DNA from: DAIMZM01 sp036733985
GTDB taxonomy: Bacteria > Bacillota > Dehalobacteriia > UBA4068
NCBI GenBank assembly: GCA_036733985.1
Contig: DAIMZM010000103.1
Coordinates: forward strand, 1 to 7,772
Length of the DNA stretch: 7,772 nt
Direction: 5' to 3'
The notes under the pieces were generated by a model. That model was not told the origin of the DNA. It was given only the letters and a program-made list of their open reading frames with translations, and made no database searches. Position 1 is the stretch's first letter; each line of letters begins with the position of its first letter. Below are positions 5,734 to 7,772 of the stretch, one piece after another. A program made the translations under genes and the position numbers.

Positions 5734-7143
5734 TCAGCGCCGCCGGGGCATGGCATGGATAGCCATTTCCACGGCAGCCTCTACTGCCTCGGTAATCGCC
5801 TCGTTAAAAGTGGGATGGGGCCGGACAATGGCGGCCAGGGATTCCAGGGTCAAGCCCTGGCTGACAGCCAGGGTCAGCTCGCTGATCAGATCCGTGGCCC
5901 GGCAGCACATCAAAGCCGCGCCCAGCAGCACTTGGCTGTCCCGGTCAAAGATCAGCTTGATAAAGCCCCGCTCCGCGCCGGCGATCAGGCTTTTGCCATT
6001 GGCGCTCATCAGCGCCTTGCCCACCTTGATTTCCCGGCCCTGGGCCTTGGCCTCGGCTTCGCCCAGGCCCACCCAGGCGATTTCCGGATCCGTATAGATG
6101 CAGGACGGAATCAGATCCAAGCGGCTCTCAGGGGTTTTCCCCGCCATGTAAGCCACCGCGGCCTGGCCCTCCGCCTCAGCCTTATGGGCCAGCTGTACGC
6201 CGCCGATTACGTCGCCGATGGCGTAGATTCCCGGCACGCTGGTGCAAAATTGTTCATCCACCAGAAACAGGCCCCGCTGGCTGGCCAGGGACAAGCCCTC
6301 TGCCAGCAGGCCTTCGGTATTGGCCTTACGGCCGGTGGCCACCAGGATCAAATCGGAAACCGCTTCCCCCGGGCCGCTTTTGCCCTCAAAGGCGCAGACC
6401 AGGCCTGCCGGTCCCGGCTCTATGCCCTTGACCATGGCGGAAGTATGCACAGCCACGCCCCGCTTCTTCATGATCTGGGCCAGGTTTTGGCAGATATCCT
6501 TATCCGCGCCAGGCAGCAGCCTGTCCAGAGCCTCGATAATCGTGACCCGGCTGCCGAAAGCGTTCAGCACCCCGGCAAATTCGCAGCCGATTACTCCGCC
6601 GCCAATAATGGTGACCGCGCCGGGCAAACGGCCGTTTTGCAGGATCCCGGCGGAAAGCAGCTCGTCGCTGGTGACCACCCCCGGGCTGCCGATGCCGGGG
6701 ATCGGCGGCAGGCTGGGCTTGGAGCCGCTGGCGATCAGGATCCGCTCTGCCGTCAGTTCTTCTTCGTCAACCAGCACCCGGCCCGGGCCTTTGATCTGGC
6801 CATGGCTGGGATAATAATCAATACCATTGCCTTTCAGCAATTGTTCGATGCCGCTCCGCAGCTGTTCCACCACCTGGTCTTTACGGGCATAGACCTGGCC
6901 GCCGTCATAATCCAGGCCGCTGATTTTCAGGCCCAGGCTGGCAAAATCCTGCTCAGCGGCATGATAGAGCTCCGCCGTATGCAGCAGGGCCTTAGTGGGA
7001 ATGCAGCCCCGGTTCAGGCAGGTGCCGCCCAGCTCCCGTTCTTCCACCACCGCTGTTTTCAGGCCGTATTGGGCCCCGCGGATCGCGGCGGTATAGCCGC
7101 CGGGGCCGCCGCCAATGACGATCAAATCATAGTGCTTGCTCAC
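5734..7143 (-). CDS. lpdA: Dihydrolipoyl dehydrogenase (E3 / glycine cleavage L-protein)
   Basis: FAD enzyme that reoxidises dihydrolipoyl groups on carrier proteins with NAD, in 2-oxoacid dehydrogenases or glycine cleavage. From the GTG at 7143 it has 469 residues, normal for the family without an N-terminal lipoyl domain. The FAD site is DLIVIGGGPGGYTAA (6-20), the redox disulfide GGTCLNRGCIPTK (Cys42, Cys47), the NAD fold VTIIGGGVIGCEFAG (177-191), the second FAD motif YAIGDV (307-312) and the active-site HPTFNE (His443, Glu448). An upstream in-frame GTG at 7158 adds five residues, but the internal GTG has GGAGG eight bases before it. Odd: GAALMCCRATDL replaces the GPHA-type segment of classical Lpd. 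A partial lipoate ligase upstream and folate genes downstream favour the glycine cleavage role; no E1, E2 or gcv gene is visible. Confidence 0.96.
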   Translation of the reverse strand: MSKHYDLIVIGGGPGGYTAAIRGAQYGLKTAVVEERELGGTCLNRGCIPTKALLHTAELYHAAEQDFASLGLKISGLDYDGGQVYARKDQVVEQLRSGIEQLLKGNGIDYYPSHGQIKGPGRVLVDEEELTAERILIASGSKPSLPPIPGIGSPGVVTSDELLSAGILQNGRLPGAVTIIGGGVIGCEFAGVLNAFGSRVTIIEALDRLLPGADKDICQNLAQIMKKRGVAVHTSAMVKGIEPGPAGLVCAFEGKSGPGEAVSDLILVATGRKANTEGLLAEGLSLASQRGLFLVDEQFCTSVPGIYAIGDVIGGVQLAHKAEAEGQAAVAYMAGKTPESRLDLIPSCIYTDPEIAWVGLGEAEAKAQGREIKVGKALMSANGKSLIAGAERGFIKLIFDRDSQVLLGAALMCCRATDLISELTLAVSQGLTLESLAAIVRPHPTFNEAITEAVEAAVEMAIHAMPRRR

Positions 7144-7151
7144 TGATATAT

Positions 7152-7156
7152 CCTCC
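7152..7156 (-). promoter_or_regulatory. Ribosome-binding site deciding the lpdA start
   Basis: GGAGG on the minus strand, eight bases before the GTG at 7143. It lies inside the coding extension that would result from starting at the GTG at 7158, which has only a weaker AAGGA before it. This is why the shorter protein, beginning (M)SKHYDL, is preferred. Confidence 0.6.
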
Positions 7157-7181
7157 ACTGTTTTCCTTGGCAGCCGGCAAA

Positions 7182-7204
7182 CCTTTAAAACCTTTAAAAC
7201 CTTT
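7182..7204. repeat. Tandem 9-bp direct repeats before lpdA
   Basis: CCTTTAAAA at 7182-7190 and 7191-7199 is followed by a partial third CCTTT (7200-7204). The run forms the outer flank of palindromic repeat copy 2, and a similar pattern (GGTTTAAT, GGTTTTAAAT, GGTTTAA) flanks copy 3 on the other side at 7346-7370. Only two to three units are present, so it looks like slippage within the repeat element. Confidence 0.6.
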
Positions 7205-7236
7205 CTTTTCTTGAAAGAAAAGAAACAAAAGAACTT
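7195..7236 (-). repeat. Palindromic intergenic repeat, copy 2
   Basis: Minus-strand unit: AAGTTCTTTTG (7236-7226), arm TTTCTTTTCTT (7225-7215), centre TC, arm AAGAAAAGAAA (7212-7202), flank GGTTTTA (7201-7195). Gap-free alignment to 112-153 shows one flank change, one centre change and three arm-pair changes, all three compensatory. It sits in the lplA-lpdA gap about 50 bp before the lpdA start and could form a hairpin in a shared transcript. Confidence 0.75.
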
Positions 7237-7288
7237 AAAATTTATTCAAAGTTACTTGTTAGGGGGGTGTATAATTCAGCTGCCATTT

Positions 7289-7351
7289 AAAGTCTTCTTA
7301 GTTCTTCTTTTACTGAGCAAAAGCCAGCTAAATCAAAAGAAGAACGGTTTA
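7289..7351 (+). repeat. Palindromic intergenic repeat, diverged copy 3
   Basis: AAAGTCTTCTTA (7289-7300) precedes arm GTTCTTCTTTT (7301-7311). After a 23-base loop comes the perfect complement AAAAGAAGAAC (7335-7345), then GGTTTA. The plan matches copies 1 and 2: a 12-base flank starting AAAGT, 11-base arms and a GGTTTA flank. The loop is expanded from two to 23 bases. It faces copy 2 head to head and ends 33 bp before the lplA stop codon. Confidence 0.55.
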
Positions 7352-7383
7352 ATGGTTTTAAATGGTTTAAGCCCAGGCCCTGT

Positions 7384-7772
7384 TCAAAAAGACTGGGCAG
7401 CCAAAAGCTGGCTGATGTCCTGGGCCGCGGCCGCATCCAGGCCAGGACAGGCCCGGGCGGCGGCGGCTAAAGCCGGGGCGCTGAAATCCTGGCCCAGCAG
7501 GCTTTTCCGTAAGCAGGCGGACAATTCCGCGTTTAAGCTGTCGGTAAAGATTTCCGCCTCCTGCACCTGGCCGGAATTGACGGCCAGGCGAATGGTCAGC
7601 CCGCCCCAATCGTAGCGGCCGGACAGCGCCACATCACAGGGAATGGGCCGGTTCAGCCGCCACTCCCGGGCGGAAAACTCAGCGGTCAGGTCAATGATCC
7701 GCTCCCGGTCCAGATCCTCAGGCCGGATCTCCTGGGGCCGATTGCCGTATTCAACGGCAAAGGCGCCGATCA
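7384..7772 (-). CDS. lplA: Lipoate--protein ligase, C-terminal part (5' end beyond window)
   Basis: Only the last 128 codons are present; the frame runs open to the window edge and stops at 7384 (TGA). Lipoate ligases activate lipoate with ATP and attach it to a lysine of H-protein or E2 domains. The visible part fits the C-terminal accessory domain: EFSAREWRLNRPIPCD, SGRYDWGGLTIRLAVNSGQV, then QEAEIFTDSL and a helical, alanine-rich tail, the usual W-x-W/R, R-F/Y, strand and (E)AKIYGDF-like order. The catalytic N-terminal domain is outside, so activity cannot be judged. It precedes lpdA on the same strand with a 240-bp repeat-filled gap; no clear terminator lies between, so co-transcription is possible. 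Confidence 0.75.
   Translation of the reverse strand, partial: IGAFAVEYGNRPQEIRPEDLDRERIIDLTAEFSAREWRLNRPIPCDVALSGRYDWGGLTIRLAVNSGQVQEAEIFTDSLNAELSACLRKSLLGQDFSAPALAAAARACPGLDAAAAQDISQLLAAQSF

Noticed and set aside
5755..7146. A 463-codon open frame on the + strand opposite lpdA, and similar long frames opposite tsaC (160-885), sigH (1254-1982), fchA (2924-3544) and fhs (4170-4910)
   Set aside because: They lie antisense to well-recognised genes in GC-rich DNA, where third-position bias keeps the opposite strand open. Their translations are rich in Gly, Gln, His and Arg and match no family I know.
7182..7204. Short tandem repeats as a CRISPR-like array
   Set aside because: Nine-base units are directly adjacent with no spacers and no cas genes nearby.
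7270..7275. Perfect TATAAT on the + strand in the lplA-lpdA gap
   Set aside because: No -35 at 16-18 bp, and the genes on both sides are on the minus strand, so a + strand promoter would only read into lplA antisense.
7136..7615. A 159-codon + strand frame spanning the lpdA-lplA gap
   Set aside because: It runs through the repeat pair and then antisense to lplA; the Phe/Lys/Leu-rich start is just the AT-rich repeat translated.

Overview
The window is about 60% GC by eye and reads as chromosome of a GC-rich, spore-forming Firmicute of clostridial type. The strongest evidence is a full-length sporulation sigma factor SigH that closely matches the Bacillus protein. The clostridial style of FolD, FchA, Fhs and Lpd fits this. 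I cannot name a genus. I see no phage, IS element, CRISPR array, tRNA or rRNA.

Layout: positions 1-183 are a non-coding leader with a small GC hairpin (22-40) and a palindromic repeat (112-153). Then, on the + strand, come tsaC (184-1215, threonylcarbamoyl-AMP synthase for tRNA t6A) and sigH (1272-1922). sigH has its own sigma-A-type promoter just after the tsaC stop and a strong terminator at 1950-1978. From there every gene is on the minus strand. In transcription order these are the 3' part of a lipoate-protein ligase (7384 to beyond the window edge), lpdA (5734-7143), a terminator (5672-5698), then fhs (3723-5477), fchA (2960-3589) and folD (2051-2902). The folD 3' end faces the sigH 3' end across two hairpins.

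Function: fhs-fchA-folD encode the steps joining formate, 10-formyl-THF, 5,10-methenyl-THF and 5,10-methylene-THF. Lpd and lipoate ligase just upstream are what a glycine cleavage system needs (L-protein, and lipoylation of H-protein). I infer a glycine/C1 module: glycine oxidised to methylene-THF and on to formate with ATP recovery, or the reverse for C1 assimilation. The gcv genes themselves are not visible. Only the route to formate is seen; there is no metF or other Wood-Ljungdahl gene here.

Most interesting points: (1) FolD lacks the residues aligned with the cyclohydrolase Lys and Gln of bifunctional FolD, while a separate cyclohydrolase-type gene, fchA, sits next to it, so the activities may be split between two proteins. 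(2) Fhs resembles the synthetase domain of eukaryotic C1-THF synthase more than the classical Moorella-type enzyme. (3) A palindromic repeat occurs in two gap-free 42-bp copies whose arm differences are all compensatory, plus a third diverged copy; two of these face each other between lplA and lpdA. (4) GC-rich hairpins occupy both junctions of the folate operon.
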